Shown in pieces: positions 16,619-25,086 of a DNA stretch of 64,000 nt. A program made the translations under genes and the position numbers. The stretch is from Pelomonas saccharophila_A. Its GTDB lineage: Bacteria; Pseudomonadota; Gammaproteobacteria; Burkholderiales; Burkholderiaceae_C. The notes beneath the pieces were generated by a model, which had not been told where the DNA came from, searched no databases, and worked only from the letters and a program-made list of their open reading frames with translations. The stretch covers positions 248,001 through 312,000 of the forward strand of contig NZ_JAVDXU010000003.1 of assembly GCF_031458095.1 (NCBI RefSeq), read 5' to 3'. Positions within the stretch are counted from its first letter, which is position 1. Every line of letters begins with the position of its first letter.

Positions 16619-17758
16619 CTAGGCGCAGCAGGCGTACAGCGCCTGCACCAGCACCGCCGCATTCGGCCCGCCGACGACGCCGGGCGCCATGCGGTTCATC
16701 ATGTAAGCGAGGCAGAGCCGCCTCTCCACATCCACCAGCACCAGCGAGCCGCCCCAGCCGCCCCAGAAGCAGATGCGCTGCTCGGGGATGAAGGGCAGCG
16801 TGGCCGGCTCGGGCAGGCCGTAGCCCATGCCCATGCACAGCGGCACGCCGAGCACCAGGTCGATGCCGCGGGCCTGCACCTCGAAGATGCGGTCCACGGT
16901 CTGCGGCTTGAGCCAGCGCCGGCCGGCGAGCGTGCCCTCGCAGGCGACGATGGACTGCAGCTGCGCCACCGAGCGCGCATTGCCATGGCCGTTGGCAGCG
17001 CCGATATCGGCCCGGCACCAGTCTTCTCTATGGCTGTAGGCCGCGTCGGGCGCCGGGTTGCCCAGGGTGCGCAGCATGGGGCTGTCGGGCGGAATGGCCG
17101 AGAAGTCGACCGGTGCCGGCGGCGGCGGCACAACGCGCGCGACACGGGCATCGTCCTCGGGCGGCAGGCCGATGTGGAAGTCGGCGCCCAGCGGGCCGGC
17201 CAGTTCGCTGGCGAGGAAGGCACCAGTCTTCTGCCCGGTGATGCGGCGGATCAGCTCGCCGACCAGGTGGCCGTAGTTCAGCGCGTGATAGCCCGAGGCG
17301 CTGCCCGGCGTCCACCACGGCGACTGGGCGGCCAGCAGGGCCGTGCTGCGCTCCCAGTCGCAGAGGTCGCCCATGCCCATGGGCTGCTCCCAGCCGCTGA
17401 CGCCCGAGGTGTGGCCCAGCACGTCGCGCACCAGGATGCCGCTCTTGCCATTGGCCGCGAACTCGGGCCAGTAGGCGGCCACCGGGGCGTCCAGGTCCAG
17501 CTCGCCGCGGTCGGCCAGCAGCAGGGCGCACAGCGACGTCATGGTCTTGGTGGTGGACCAGACATGAGTCAGGGTGTTGCGGTCCCAGGGCTTGCTGCGC
17601 GCCTCGTCGCACCAGCCGCCCCAGTGATCGAGCACCAGTTCGCCTTCGACGGTCAGGGCCAGCGAGGCGCCCAGGTCGTCACCGCGCTCGAACAGCGCGT
17701 CGAAGGCATGGGCGAGCGGTTCCCATTGCGGCTGATGGTGGCCGAGCAGATGCTTCAT
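16619..17758 (-). CDS. Serine hydrolase, class C beta-lactamase/esterase fold
   Basis: This 379-aa protein has the nucleophile motif STTK (in HVWSTTKTMTSL, about residue 68), the second motif Tyr-x-Asn in YHALNYGHLVGELIRR, and a GWGGS segment near the end in place of the KTG motif. This is the EstB / serine-hydrolase pattern rather than a resistance enzyme, and there is no signal peptide. I chose the ATG at 17758, 20 bases after the TonB receptor stop, with GGGGGA just before it, so the two are probably co-transcribed. The pairing suggests that it hydrolyses an ester or amide imported by the receptor (inference). Confidence 0.85.
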   Translation of the reverse strand: MKHLLGHHQPQWEPLAHAFDALFERGDDLGASLALTVEGELVLDHWGGWCDEARSKPWDRNTLTHVWSTTKTMTSLCALLLADRGELDLDAPVAAYWPEFAANGKSGILVRDVLGHTSGVSGWEQPMGMGDLCDWERSTALLAAQSPWWTPGSASGYHALNYGHLVGELIRRITGQKTGAFLASELAGPLGADFHIGLPPEDDARVARVVPPPPAPVDFSAIPPDSPMLRTLGNPAPDAAYSHREDWCRADIGAANGHGNARSVAQLQSIVACEGTLAGRRWLKPQTVDRIFEVQARGIDLVLGVPLCMGMGYGLPEPATLPFIPEQRICFWGGWGGSLVLVDVERRLCLAYMMNRMAPGVVGGPNAAVLVQALYACCA

Positions 17759-17777
17759 GGTGGTCTCCCCCTGTCGA

Positions 17778-19931
17778 TCAGAAGTCGTAGCTCGCGCCGA
17801 TGGCGAACTGGCGCGGCGGCGTGTAGGTGACCTGGCGGGCCGCGCCCAGCAATGGCGAGGCAATGCTCATGCTGGTGTAGGCCGTCGTGTCGCCGGCGTT
17901 GCGGACATAGGCCCAGAGCTTCCAGGGACCGGCCGCGGGGCGCAGCGTGGCGCTCAGGTTGAGCAGGCCGTAGGCGCCCTGCATGGCGTCCGGCGTGTTG
18001 AACTCGGTGAAATAGAAGCGGCCGCGCCAGCTGTAGTCGGCCCGCAGCGTCGTGCGCATCTCGCCGACGCTGCCGGCCCATTCGGCACCGAGGGTGACTT
18101 GCTGCTTGGAGGCCTGGGCCAGCTGGCGGCCGCGCACATTGACCGGTGTCGTCGGCGCATTGCGCAGGTCGACATTGGTGAAGTCCGTGTACTTGGGATC
18201 CATTAGACCCAGGCCGACGGACAGGGTCAGCGGCGCGATGGGCTTGACTGCCGCCTCGACTTCGAGGCCGTCGATGCGCGCCGCCGAGGCATTGGCCAGC
18301 AAGGTCGTGGCCTGACCGACCTGGGAGACCTGCATGTCCTTGTAGCGGCTGCTGAAGACGGCCGCGCTGAACACGCCACGACGCTGCAGGAACTCGGTCT
18401 TGAAGCCCAGCTCGATGCTGCTGACCTTCTCGGGTTTGACGAGATTGGGCTGCAGGGCGCCGAGGTTGACGGCACCCGACTTGAAGCCATGGGCCCAGCG
18501 CGCATAGGCCAGGGTGCCGGTGGCGGGCTTGTATTCGACGCCCAGGCTGCCCGGGGTGCTGGTCCAGCCGTCGCTCGGATGGCCGGTGCCGGCCAGGCCG
18601 AAGGCGGCGATGTTCTGGTACTCGTCGGCGCGCTTGCTGTCATGGTTGACGCGCAGGCCGGCCAGCAGCGACCACTGCGGGTTCAGCGTGTAGCGCAGGT
18701 CGGCATAGGCGGCGCTGGAGCGGGTGTGCACCATGCCGCCGAGCAGGAAGCCGACGCCGCCCGGGAAAGGCACGGTCAGGGGTGCGCCCGGCACCAGGAA
18801 GCCCAGCGGCACCTGGGTCAGGATGGTGATGTCCTGGCTCTGGTCGAACTGCAGGGCCGTGACGCCGACCAGCCATTGCAGGGGGCTGGCCTCGTCGGAG
18901 GCGAGGTGCACGTCGACGCTCTTGTCGGTGCTGCCGGTCAGGAAGCCCGAGGTCGTGACCGCGGCCTCGGTGGTGTCGCTGTCCCACAGCCGGTCGACCT
19001 TGCTGCGCCGCCAGCTCAGGGAGGCGCTCAGCGTGTTGCTTCCCAGCGGCATCTCCAGCAGGGCCTGGGCCGTGTTGACCTCGACGCGGTTGCTGGAGCC
19101 CTGGCTCTTGACGCTGCGCGGGTCGCTGCTCTGCGTGACGCCGTAGAGCAGCACGGGGATGGAGACCGGGTCAGGCAGCACCGGCACGCTCATGCCGGCG
19201 TCGCGCTCGCGGTAATGGCCGGCCACGAAGCGCAGCGTGCCATTGCCGCCCAGGCTGGATTGCAGCTGGGCCCGCAGCGCGCGGCTGGACTGGTCGTCCA
19301 GGCTGCGCGGCCCCTCGGCCAGCGGGTTGCGGGTATAGCCGTCGGCTTCCTTGACCTGGTAGGACAGGCGGCCTTCCAGCCCCTGGGTCAGCGGGCCCGA
19401 GACAAAGCCTTCGCTCTCGCGCCGCTTGTCGCTGCCCAGCAGCAGGCCCAGGCGCGCCTGGAAGCTGCTGGTCGGCAGGGCCGAGATGACATTCATCGCC
19501 CCGCCGGTGGCATTGCGGCCGTACAGCGCGCCCTGCGGCCCGCGCAGGATCTCGACGCGCTGGGTGTCGAACAGGGCGGTGTTGGAGCTGGTCTGGTCGG
19601 ACACATAGGCGCCGTCGCTGTACAGGGCCACGCCGGGGTCGCCACCGGCCAGGATGAAGACATTGCCAATGCCACGGATGAAGAGCTGGGTGGCGCCCTG
19701 CCCGTTGGTCACCGAGGTGTTGGGGCTGAGCATGACCAGGTCCGCCAGCCCGGTGTCGCCACGCTCGGCCAGGCGGGCGCCGTTCAGGGCCGTGATGGCG
19801 GCGGGCGTGGTGTCCAGCACGGTCACGCGGCGCTCGGCCGTGATGACGACGCGCTCGATCTGCTGGGTCTCGGTGGTCTGGGCCGCGGCCAGGGTGGACG
19901 CGACAGCCAGCGCAATGGGGCTGAGTCTCAT
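17778..19931 (-). CDS. TonB-dependent outer membrane receptor
   Basis: This 717-aa protein has a short signal peptide (about residues 1-18), a TonB-box-like IERVVITAERR at 25-35, and a plug domain with LFIRGIGNVFILAGGDPGVA and RVEILRGPQGALYGRNATGG. A long beta-barrel ends in ASYDF with a terminal aromatic residue. This subgroup (RGIGN, GVALYSDGAYV) is close to receptors for plant compounds and other organic molecules rather than classic siderophore receptors. The ligand cannot be read from the sequence. It lies between an AraC/XylS gene upstream and a serine hydrolase downstream. Confidence 0.93.
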   Translation of the reverse strand: MRLSPIALAVASTLAAAQTTETQQIERVVITAERRVTVLDTTPAAITALNGARLAERGDTGLADLVMLSPNTSVTNGQGATQLFIRGIGNVFILAGGDPGVALYSDGAYVSDQTSSNTALFDTQRVEILRGPQGALYGRNATGGAMNVISALPTSSFQARLGLLLGSDKRRESEGFVSGPLTQGLEGRLSYQVKEADGYTRNPLAEGPRSLDDQSSRALRAQLQSSLGGNGTLRFVAGHYRERDAGMSVPVLPDPVSIPVLLYGVTQSSDPRSVKSQGSSNRVEVNTAQALLEMPLGSNTLSASLSWRRSKVDRLWDSDTTEAAVTTSGFLTGSTDKSVDVHLASDEASPLQWLVGVTALQFDQSQDITILTQVPLGFLVPGAPLTVPFPGGVGFLLGGMVHTRSSAAYADLRYTLNPQWSLLAGLRVNHDSKRADEYQNIAAFGLAGTGHPSDGWTSTPGSLGVEYKPATGTLAYARWAHGFKSGAVNLGALQPNLVKPEKVSSIELGFKTEFLQRRGVFSAAVFSSRYKDMQVSQVGQATTLLANASAARIDGLEVEAAVKPIAPLTLSVGLGLMDPKYTDFTNVDLRNAPTTPVNVRGRQLAQASKQQVTLGAEWAGSVGEMRTTLRADYSWRGRFYFTEFNTPDAMQGAYGLLNLSATLRPAAGPWKLWAYVRNAGDTTAYTSMSIASPLLGAARQVTYTPPRQFAIGASYDF

Positions 19932-20002
19932 GCTCTGTCTCCGGTCGCCGCGTCTGTGTGGCGGCGTGGGGGCATGGTCGCGAGCCGCGCTTCAGCCGGC
20001 TA

Positions 20003-20034
20003 TGGCGAATCGGCAGCCGGATGTGCCGAATCGG
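20003..20034 (-). promoter_or_regulatory. Direct-repeat AraC/XylS-type operator upstream of the TonB receptor
   Basis: On the minus strand CCGATTCGGCA (20034-20024) and CCGATTCGCCA (20013-20003) repeat with a 21-base period, two turns of the helix. They sit 72-103 bases upstream of the receptor start codon and directly after the AraC gene stop. XylS-type activators bind direct repeats with this period, so these are candidate sites for the neighbouring regulator. Confidence 0.55.
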
Positions 20035-20038
20035 AACT

Positions 20039-21061
20039 TCAGCGTTGGTTGAGGGTCTGGCTGGGCGATTCGCCAAAGCGCTCGCGGTAGCGCGCCGCAA
20101 AGCTGCCCAGCTGCCAGAAGCCCCATTGCGCCGCGACCGAGGTCACCGTGACGCCGGGAGGCGCCGAGCGCAACTCCTCGCGCACGCGGTCCAGCCGGTA
20201 TAGCTGCAGATAGCGCTGGGGCGAGACGCCGAAGTGGCGCTCGAAGCCACGTGCCAGCGCGCGCACGCCGACGCCGGCCGCTTCGGCGATGTCGGCCACC
20301 GAGGGGACGTCGGCCGCATGGGCGTGGATGTAGTCGCGCGCCCGCCGCGTGGACAGCGGCAGGGCCGCCGGTGCGTCCAGGCCCCGTGTGTAGCTGTTGG
20401 GCCAGGCCAGCAGCAGCTCGAACAGGGCCGCATCGCGCAGGCTGGTCTCCAGGCGCTGGGCCGCCGCATGGGGATAGGCCGGCGTGGCCGCCAGATGGCC
20501 CAGCACACGCAGCAGGGCCGCCACCGGCGCGCCGCCGGCGCCGCAATGGTCGGCAAAGCGCAGCGGATGGGCCAGGTCGGAGCCCAGCAGGCTGCGGCAG
20601 GCGCTGCCCATGTCGGCATCGTCGACCCGCAGGTTCAGCAGCTCCATGTCGCCGGACATCTCCAGCCCATGCACCTCGTCCGGCGCGATGACGCCGGCAT
20701 CGCCCGCGCCATAGAGCTCGCGGTCGCCGCTGCGCCAGACCTCGCCCTGGCGCAGATAGGAGAACACCCAGTGCCCATGGGCCCGGGGCATGGCCATGCG
20801 GGTGGAGGTGCCGTAGCGCACTTCGCCCAGGTGCAGACGGGCGAACTCGGCGCCGCGCAGCTTCAGCGCGAGGGTGGATTCGTCCTGCACGCGCAGCGCA
20901 TGCGGGCCGTAGACGCCACAGAGCACCGCCTGGGCTTCGTCGGGGTTGGTGGTCTCGCAGACCGAGATCAGCCGCGAATTGCTCAACGCAGTCTCCACCT
21001 CGGCGCCCTGCAGGGGGTGCTCGGCGCTGACGGTGGGGGCCGCGTTGAGGAGAGGCAGCAT
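20039..21061 (-). CDS. AraC/XylS-family transcriptional activator
   Basis: This regulator of about 340 aa has an N-terminal AraC_binding_2-like sensor (about residues 30-210, with LHLGEVRYGTSTRMAMPRAH). The C-terminal double helix-turn-helix contains VADIAEAAGVGVRALARGFE, HFGVSPQRYLQLYRLDRVR and VTSVAAQWGFWQLGSFAARY. It probably activates the TonB receptor/hydrolase genes just downstream on the same strand through the direct repeats at 20003-20034. The start is uncertain: the ATG at 21061 is used here, and an ATG 12 codons upstream (21097) is equally possible. Neither has a strong ribosome site. Confidence 0.87.
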   Translation of the reverse strand: MLPLLNAAPTVSAEHPLQGAEVETALSNSRLISVCETTNPDEAQAVLCGVYGPHALRVQDESTLALKLRGAEFARLHLGEVRYGTSTRMAMPRAHGHWVFSYLRQGEVWRSGDRELYGAGDAGVIAPDEVHGLEMSGDMELLNLRVDDADMGSACRSLLGSDLAHPLRFADHCGAGGAPVAALLRVLGHLAATPAYPHAAAQRLETSLRDAALFELLLAWPNSYTRGLDAPAALPLSTRRARDYIHAHAADVPSVADIAEAAGVGVRALARGFERHFGVSPQRYLQLYRLDRVREELRSAPPGVTVTSVAAQWGFWQLGSFAARYRERFGESPSQTLNQR

Positions 21062-21121
21062 GGTCGGGTTGTAGGCCAATTCCAGCGCCGCCGCCATCCG
21101 TGCACATGCGTGGACGCGACA

Positions 21122-21135
21122 GTCACCCGGGTGAC
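21122..21135. promoter_or_regulatory. Perfect palindrome in the divergent AraC/secreted-protein intergenic region
   Basis: GTCACCCGGGTGAC is a 14-base perfect palindrome in the 273-base gap between the AraC gene and the divergent 146-aa gene. It is a possible operator. No regulator can be assigned. The rest of the gap shows no gene. Confidence 0.35.
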
Positions 21136-21334
21136 AGGCCAGACGGGCGTGACCAAGCACATCCCCTAGTTCAAGCCGTCCTCGAGCTGACAGCGCATCC
21201 CGTCGCGATCGCGCCGGACTCGGCGCCTGATTTGCCGCACCGGTCGCATCGCCGTCGCCGCGCGCCGCCCCGCTCCACACACTGCCGCCGCCCGCCCTGC
21301 CTGACGCTGGCGGACATCAACCAAGGAGCAAGCC

Positions 21335-21775
21335 ATGATGAACTTCAAAGCAAGCCTGTGCGCCGCCGCTGCGGCCCTTTCCCTGTCCCTGCCGGCCCTG
21401 GCCCAGGACTCGAGCTACACGCCGGGCTCGGTCTGGTTCTTCTCCAACATCAAGATCGAACCGGGCCATTTCGAGAAATACATGGACTACCTCGGCAGCA
21501 ACTGGAAGAAGGTGCAGGAGCTGGGCAAGAAGGAAGGGATCATCGTGTCCTACCACGTGCTGGCCGTGAATGCCCAGCGCCACGACGAGCCCGACCTGGT
21601 GCTGGCCGTCGAGCTCAAGGACTACCAGAGCAACGCCCAGCAGCTGGCCTTCCAGAAGAAGATCGAGGCCATGCTGGCCGCCGACACGCGCAAGCAGGAC
21701 GTCGCCGCCGGCGAGCGCGGCGCCATGCGCAAGCTGGTGGGCAATATGCAACTGCAGGAACTCATTCTGAAGTAG
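21335..21775 (+). CDS. Exported small protein, possible dimeric alpha-beta barrel
   Basis: This 146-aa protein has a signal peptide (about residues 1-23, ending ALAQ). The mature part has GSVWFFSNIKIEPGHFEKYM, KKEGIIVSYHVLAV and DLVLAVELKDYQS. This strand/helix order is like NIPSNAP or ABM-type dimeric alpha-beta barrels, but I do not recognise a named family. AAGGAGC lies just upstream of the ATG. It is divergent from the AraC regulator and may belong to the same regulon as the TonB receptor. It is followed directly by a long hairpin. Confidence 0.75.
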   Translation: MMNFKASLCAAAAALSLSLPALAQDSSYTPGSVWFFSNIKIEPGHFEKYMDYLGSNWKKVQELGKKEGIIVSYHVLAVNAQRHDEPDLVLAVELKDYQSNAQQLAFQKKIEAMLAADTRKQDVAAGERGAMRKLVGNMQLQELILK

Positions 21776-21819
21776 GGTCTGCTCACGCCCCGACAATGGG
21801 CCGGGGCATGAACAGACCC
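21775..21819. repeat. Long imperfect hairpin after the 146-aa gene
   Basis: GGGTCTG (21775-21781) pairs with CAGACCC (21813-21819), and GCCCCG (21787-21792) with CGGGGC (21802-21807). The intervening TCA/TGA segments also pair, giving arms of about 18 bases with two mismatches. It begins at the last base of the stop codon. There is no T-tract, so it is not a standard intrinsic terminator. It could protect the 3' end of the mRNA or be a small repeat element. Confidence 0.6.
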
Positions 21820-21915
21820 ATACCCCAAGCAAAACCGAAGCTTGGCTCAGGCTGAGGCTGTCCGTGATCCGCCGGGTGCTGGAGACAATGCCCGGCTGAT
21901 CAAGGAAGCCTTCCC

Positions 21916-22683
21916 ATGCTCGAACTGCTGACCGACCCGCAGACCTGGATCGCCCTCGCCACGCTGACCGCGCTGGAGTTGGTGCTGGGCATCGACAACA
22001 TCATCTTCATCAGCATCCTGGTGGACAAGCTGCCCAAGGAGCGCCAGGAAGTGGCGCGCCGCCTGGGCCTGTTCGCGGCGATGTTCATGCGCATCGGCCT
22101 GCTGCTGGTGCTGGCCTGGATCGTCGGCATGGTGGAGCCGCTGTTCACCCTGCCCTTCCTCGAGCGCGGCACGTCGGGGCGCGACCTCATCCTCATCGCT
22201 GGCGGCCTGTTCCTGATCTGGAAGAGCACCGGCGAGATCCACGGCTCGCTCGAAGGCGAAGACGAGAACCCGGGCGCGGGCGGCAAGGCCAAGGCGGCCT
22301 TCGGCGCCGTCATCCTGCAGATCATGGTCATCGACCTGGTGTTCTCGCTGGACTCCATCATCACGGCCGTCGGCATGGTGGACGATGTGCGCATCATGAT
22401 CGGCGCCGTCATCGCCTCGGTCGGCCTGATGATGCTGTTCGCCGGCCCCATCGGCCGCTTCGTGTCCAACCACCCGACCATCAAGATGCTGGCCCTGGCC
22501 TTCCTCGTCGTCGTCGGCGTCGTGCTCGTCGCCGAGGGCTTCGGCCATCATGTGCCCAAGGGCTATATCTACTTCGCCATGGCCTTCTCGCTGGCCGTCG
22601 AGATGATGAACATCAAGATGCGCCGCAAGTCGGCCAGCAAGGTCAAGCTGCGCCAGCAGATCCCCGGGAGCACGGGAGACTAG
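21916..22683 (+). CDS. TerC-family integral membrane protein
   Basis: This 255-aa protein has about seven membrane segments. The TerC signature ALELVLGIDNIIFISILVDK is near residue 20, and the matching IDLVFSLDSIITAVGMVDD is near residue 140. Acidic residues in these segments are thought to handle metal ions such as Mn2+ during export. The length agrees with the family. AAGGAAG precedes the ATG. Confidence 0.92.
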   Translation: MLELLTDPQTWIALATLTALELVLGIDNIIFISILVDKLPKERQEVARRLGLFAAMFMRIGLLLVLAWIVGMVEPLFTLPFLERGTSGRDLILIAGGLFLIWKSTGEIHGSLEGEDENPGAGGKAKAAFGAVILQIMVIDLVFSLDSIITAVGMVDDVRIMIGAVIASVGLMMLFAGPIGRFVSNHPTIKMLALAFLVVVGVVLVAEGFGHHVPKGYIYFAMAFSLAVEMMNIKMRRKSASKVKLRQQIPGSTGD

Positions 22684-22699
22684 GCGATGATCTGCGGTC

Positions 22700-23089
22700 A
22701 TGGAGACACTGTTCCGTTTCCCGACCGCAGCTCGACATGACGCCGCCGTCCAGGCGTGGATGGACGCCCATGCCGGCGAGCTGGGCGACATCGCCCGCAA
22801 GTGGTTCGACGTCATGCGCGCCTGCGACGACGACGTGCGCGAGCTGCTGCACGACGGCCATCCCACCGCCTGCGCGGGCGACGCGGCCTTCGGCTACGTC
22901 AATGCCTTCACGGCCCACGTCAATGTGGGCTTCTTCAAGGGCGCCGAGCTGCCCGACCCGGCGGGCCTGCTGCAGGGCACGGGCAAGGCCATGCGGCACG
23001 TCAAGCTGCGGCCCGGCGAGCCCGTTGACGAAAACGCGCTGCGGGCCCTGATCGCCGCCGCCTGGGCCGACATGTCCGCACGCCTGTGA
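22700..23089 (+). CDS. DUF1801-family protein
   Basis: This 129-aa cytoplasmic protein resembles the YdhG/DUF1801 fold. Landmarks are AWMDAHAGELGDIARKWFDV, VNVGFFKGAELPDPAGLLQG and TGKAMRHVKLR. The function of the family is unknown. It overlaps the next gene, whose ATG sits at the last base of its stop codon (TGATG). Confidence 0.78.
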   Translation: METLFRFPTAARHDAAVQAWMDAHAGELGDIARKWFDVMRACDDDVRELLHDGHPTACAGDAAFGYVNAFTAHVNVGFFKGAELPDPAGLLQGTGKAMRHVKLRPGEPVDENALRALIAAAWADMSARL

Positions 23090-23478
23090 TGGCCCTGCGC
23101 CTGGAGCCGTTCACGGCCTTCGACGGCCTGACCTTCAGCCTGACGGTGGAAGATCTGGTCGCCCGCCTCGGGCCGCCCAACCACTGCTCGCGCAACAACG
23201 TGGCCCTGACTGCCTACGACTACGGCCACAGCGTGCTGCGCTTCCAGGACAACGGCCGGCTGGAGGAGATCACCAAGCGGGCGCCGGTGCTGCAGCTGGG
23301 CACGGTGGCCATCCCCTTCGCCGCCCTCGCCAGCTTCGTGCTGGCCCAGGACACCGAAGCCTTCGAGCGCGCCGGCTTCCTCGTCAGCCCGGCTTTCGGC
23401 ATCGCCTTCGTGCCGGGCGAGCCCGACTGGGTCACCGCCCTGGCCCGCCACTGCATCCCGACATGGCGGGCGCTGTGA
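23089..23478 (+). CDS. Hypothetical protein, 129 aa
   Basis: I do not recognise a family. The chain is soluble with no signal peptide. It contains FDGLTFSLTVEDLVARLGPP, TAYDYGHSVLRFQDNGRLEE and PTWRAL at the end, which suggests a small mixed alpha/beta fold. The ATG at 23089 overlaps the preceding stop (TGATG). The end overlaps the next gene by 16 bases, so this is one three-gene transcription unit with its neighbours. Confidence 0.7.
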   Translation: MALRLEPFTAFDGLTFSLTVEDLVARLGPPNHCSRNNVALTAYDYGHSVLRFQDNGRLEEITKRAPVLQLGTVAIPFAALASFVLAQDTEAFERAGFLVSPAFGIAFVPGEPDWVTALARHCIPTWRAL

Positions 23479-24242
23479 TCCGCTGGGCCCTGGCCCTGCT
23501 GCTGGCCGCCGGCCTGCCGGCCGGGGCCCAGCCGCTGGTGCGCCTGGATCACATCCCCACGGCCGTACGCAGCCTGGACGCGGCGGCCGCCGACTTCCGC
23601 GCCCTCGGCTTTGCCATCAAGCCCGGGCGGCCGCATGCCAAGGGACTGAACAATGCCCATGTCAAGTTCGCCAATGGCGCCGGGCTGGAGCTCATCACGG
23701 CCACGCAGGCGCGCGACGCCTTGAGCGGCCGCTATGTGGACCTGTTGCGCGAGGGCGAAGGCCCGGCCTATCTGACCCTGCACGCGGCCGACGCGGCCCG
23801 TGCCGCCGCGGCGCTGAAGGCCGCGGGCATCCCGCACCGCCTGGACGCCGACGGCCTCGAGCTGACCGACCCGCGTCTGCCCTGGATCTTCTTCGCCGGA
23901 GACAACCGCTCACCGACCGACAGGCCGGAGCACTTCGCCCATGCCAACGGCGCCTTCGCGACGCGGGAGGTGTGGGTGGCAACGGACGACCCGACGCCGC
24001 TCGCGCAGCTGCTGGCGGCCCTGGGCGCCAGCTCACGGGAAGAGGCCCGCGGCGAGCCTTTGAAAACCAGGGCGCTTGTCTTTGAACTCGCCGCAGGCGG
24101 CCGCGTCGTCATCGTGCCGGCGCGGCACCAGCTCGTACCCGGACATCCGCTGATCGGCGTCGTGATGGCGACGCGCGCGAGCAAAGCGGCCCCAGCCGAG
24201 CGGGCCCATGGCCTGTGGCTGGAGCTGCGCAGCGAACGCTGA
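23463..24242 (+). CDS. Exported glyoxalase-like (VOC) protein
   Basis: This 259-aa protein has a probable signal peptide (IRWALALLLAAGLPAGAQP) followed by a glyoxalase-like module: LVRLDHIPTAVRSLDAAAAD, FRALGFAIKPGRPHAKGLNN and AHVKFANGAGLELITA. A second module begins near residue 150. The pattern matches the glyoxalase_3 type domain, whose substrates are unknown. It ends one base before the convergent ureD stop. Confidence 0.78.
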   Translation: MAGAVIRWALALLLAAGLPAGAQPLVRLDHIPTAVRSLDAAAADFRALGFAIKPGRPHAKGLNNAHVKFANGAGLELITATQARDALSGRYVDLLREGEGPAYLTLHAADAARAAAALKAAGIPHRLDADGLELTDPRLPWIFFAGDNRSPTDRPEHFAHANGAFATREVWVATDDPTPLAQLLAALGASSREEARGEPLKTRALVFELAAGGRVVIVPARHQLVPGHPLIGVVMATRASKAAPAERAHGLWLELRSER

Positions 24243-24243
24243 C

Positions 24244-25086
24244 TCAGGTGGCCCAGATGCGGGGATCGCTGGCCGGCAGCGCCCACAGCTGCTCGCGCCA
24301 CAACGCCCTCACCCGCCGCAGCGCCAGGGTCACGGCCTCGACCTCGTCGCCGACGACGCGGGCCAGCAGCAGCGCGCCACCCGGCCCGGCCAGATGCGTG
24401 ATGCCGCCCCGCACGGCCTCGCCGAGCCGGGCGCGGCTGTGGGTCAGCAGGGCCTCGGCATCGGCCAGGGCACCGCCCTGCGCATAGACCAGCGTCCCCA
24501 GCACGCGATGGCCCGCCAGGCCGCAGGGGCCGTCGAGCAGGGCGGTGTCGGCGGCATCCAGCCAGCCCCGGTCCAGCCAGCGGTCGGTGATTTCCAGATG
24601 CTGCAGCAGCCGCCCGCTGTCGAAGGCCTGGCCGGCCGCCGGCAGCCCCAGGCCCAGGACCTCGGTGGCGAACAGGCTGGCGCCCGCGGCCAGCTTGAAC
24701 CTGACCTCGTTGCGGGCGATGCAGCCGGGATAGGCCAGCGTCTCCTGCGGCAGCCACTCCAGGCGCGCGCCCTCGCCCACCGAGGCCTGCACGACCTGCG
24801 CGGCTTCGCCGGCGTTGGAACGGTAGAAGCGTGTCGCGGCCGGTGTCGTCACCAACAGATGGGCGCTGGGCTGCACATCGATGTGGATGTCCAGGCGGTC
24901 CCCGCCGACGAGGCCGCCGGGTGGATGAACCAGCACCGCATGGGCGACGCCGGCGCCTTCGGGGTAGAGCGTCTTCAGCAGCCGCAGCGGACCGTCATGG
25001 CGGGCGTGCACGCGGGTGGCATTGCCGCCGTCGCGCGCCGCGCTGAGGTCCAGCCGGGCGGGCCAGCGAATGGCATCAGCTGACAA
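24244..25086 (-). CDS. ureD: UreD, urease accessory protein
   Basis: UreD binds apo-urease and, together with UreF and UreG, guides nickel into the active site. This 280-aa protein has the family sequence LKTLYPEGAGVAHAVLVHPP, GGLVGGDRLDIHIDV and TTPAATRFYRSNAGEAAQV. The start is a TTG at 25086, eleven bases inside ureG; I see no in-frame ATG near it. It is unusual that ureD is the last gene of the accessory block rather than being upstream of ureA. Confidence 0.93.
   Translation of the reverse strand: MSADAIRWPARLDLSAARDGGNATRVHARHDGPLRLLKTLYPEGAGVAHAVLVHPPGGLVGGDRLDIHIDVQPSAHLLVTTPAATRFYRSNAGEAAQVVQASVGEGARLEWLPQETLAYPGCIARNEVRFKLAAGASLFATEVLGLGLPAAGQAFDSGRLLQHLEITDRWLDRGWLDAADTALLDGPCGLAGHRVLGTLVYAQGGALADAEALLTHSRARLGEAVRGGITHLAGPGGALLLARVVGDEVEAVTLALRRVRALWREQLWALPASDPRIWAT

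Noticed and set aside
16199..17830. 543-codon plus-strand frame over the small exported protein and the serine hydrolase
   Set aside because: It crosses a strong terminator and two well-supported genes and has no recognisable protein features.
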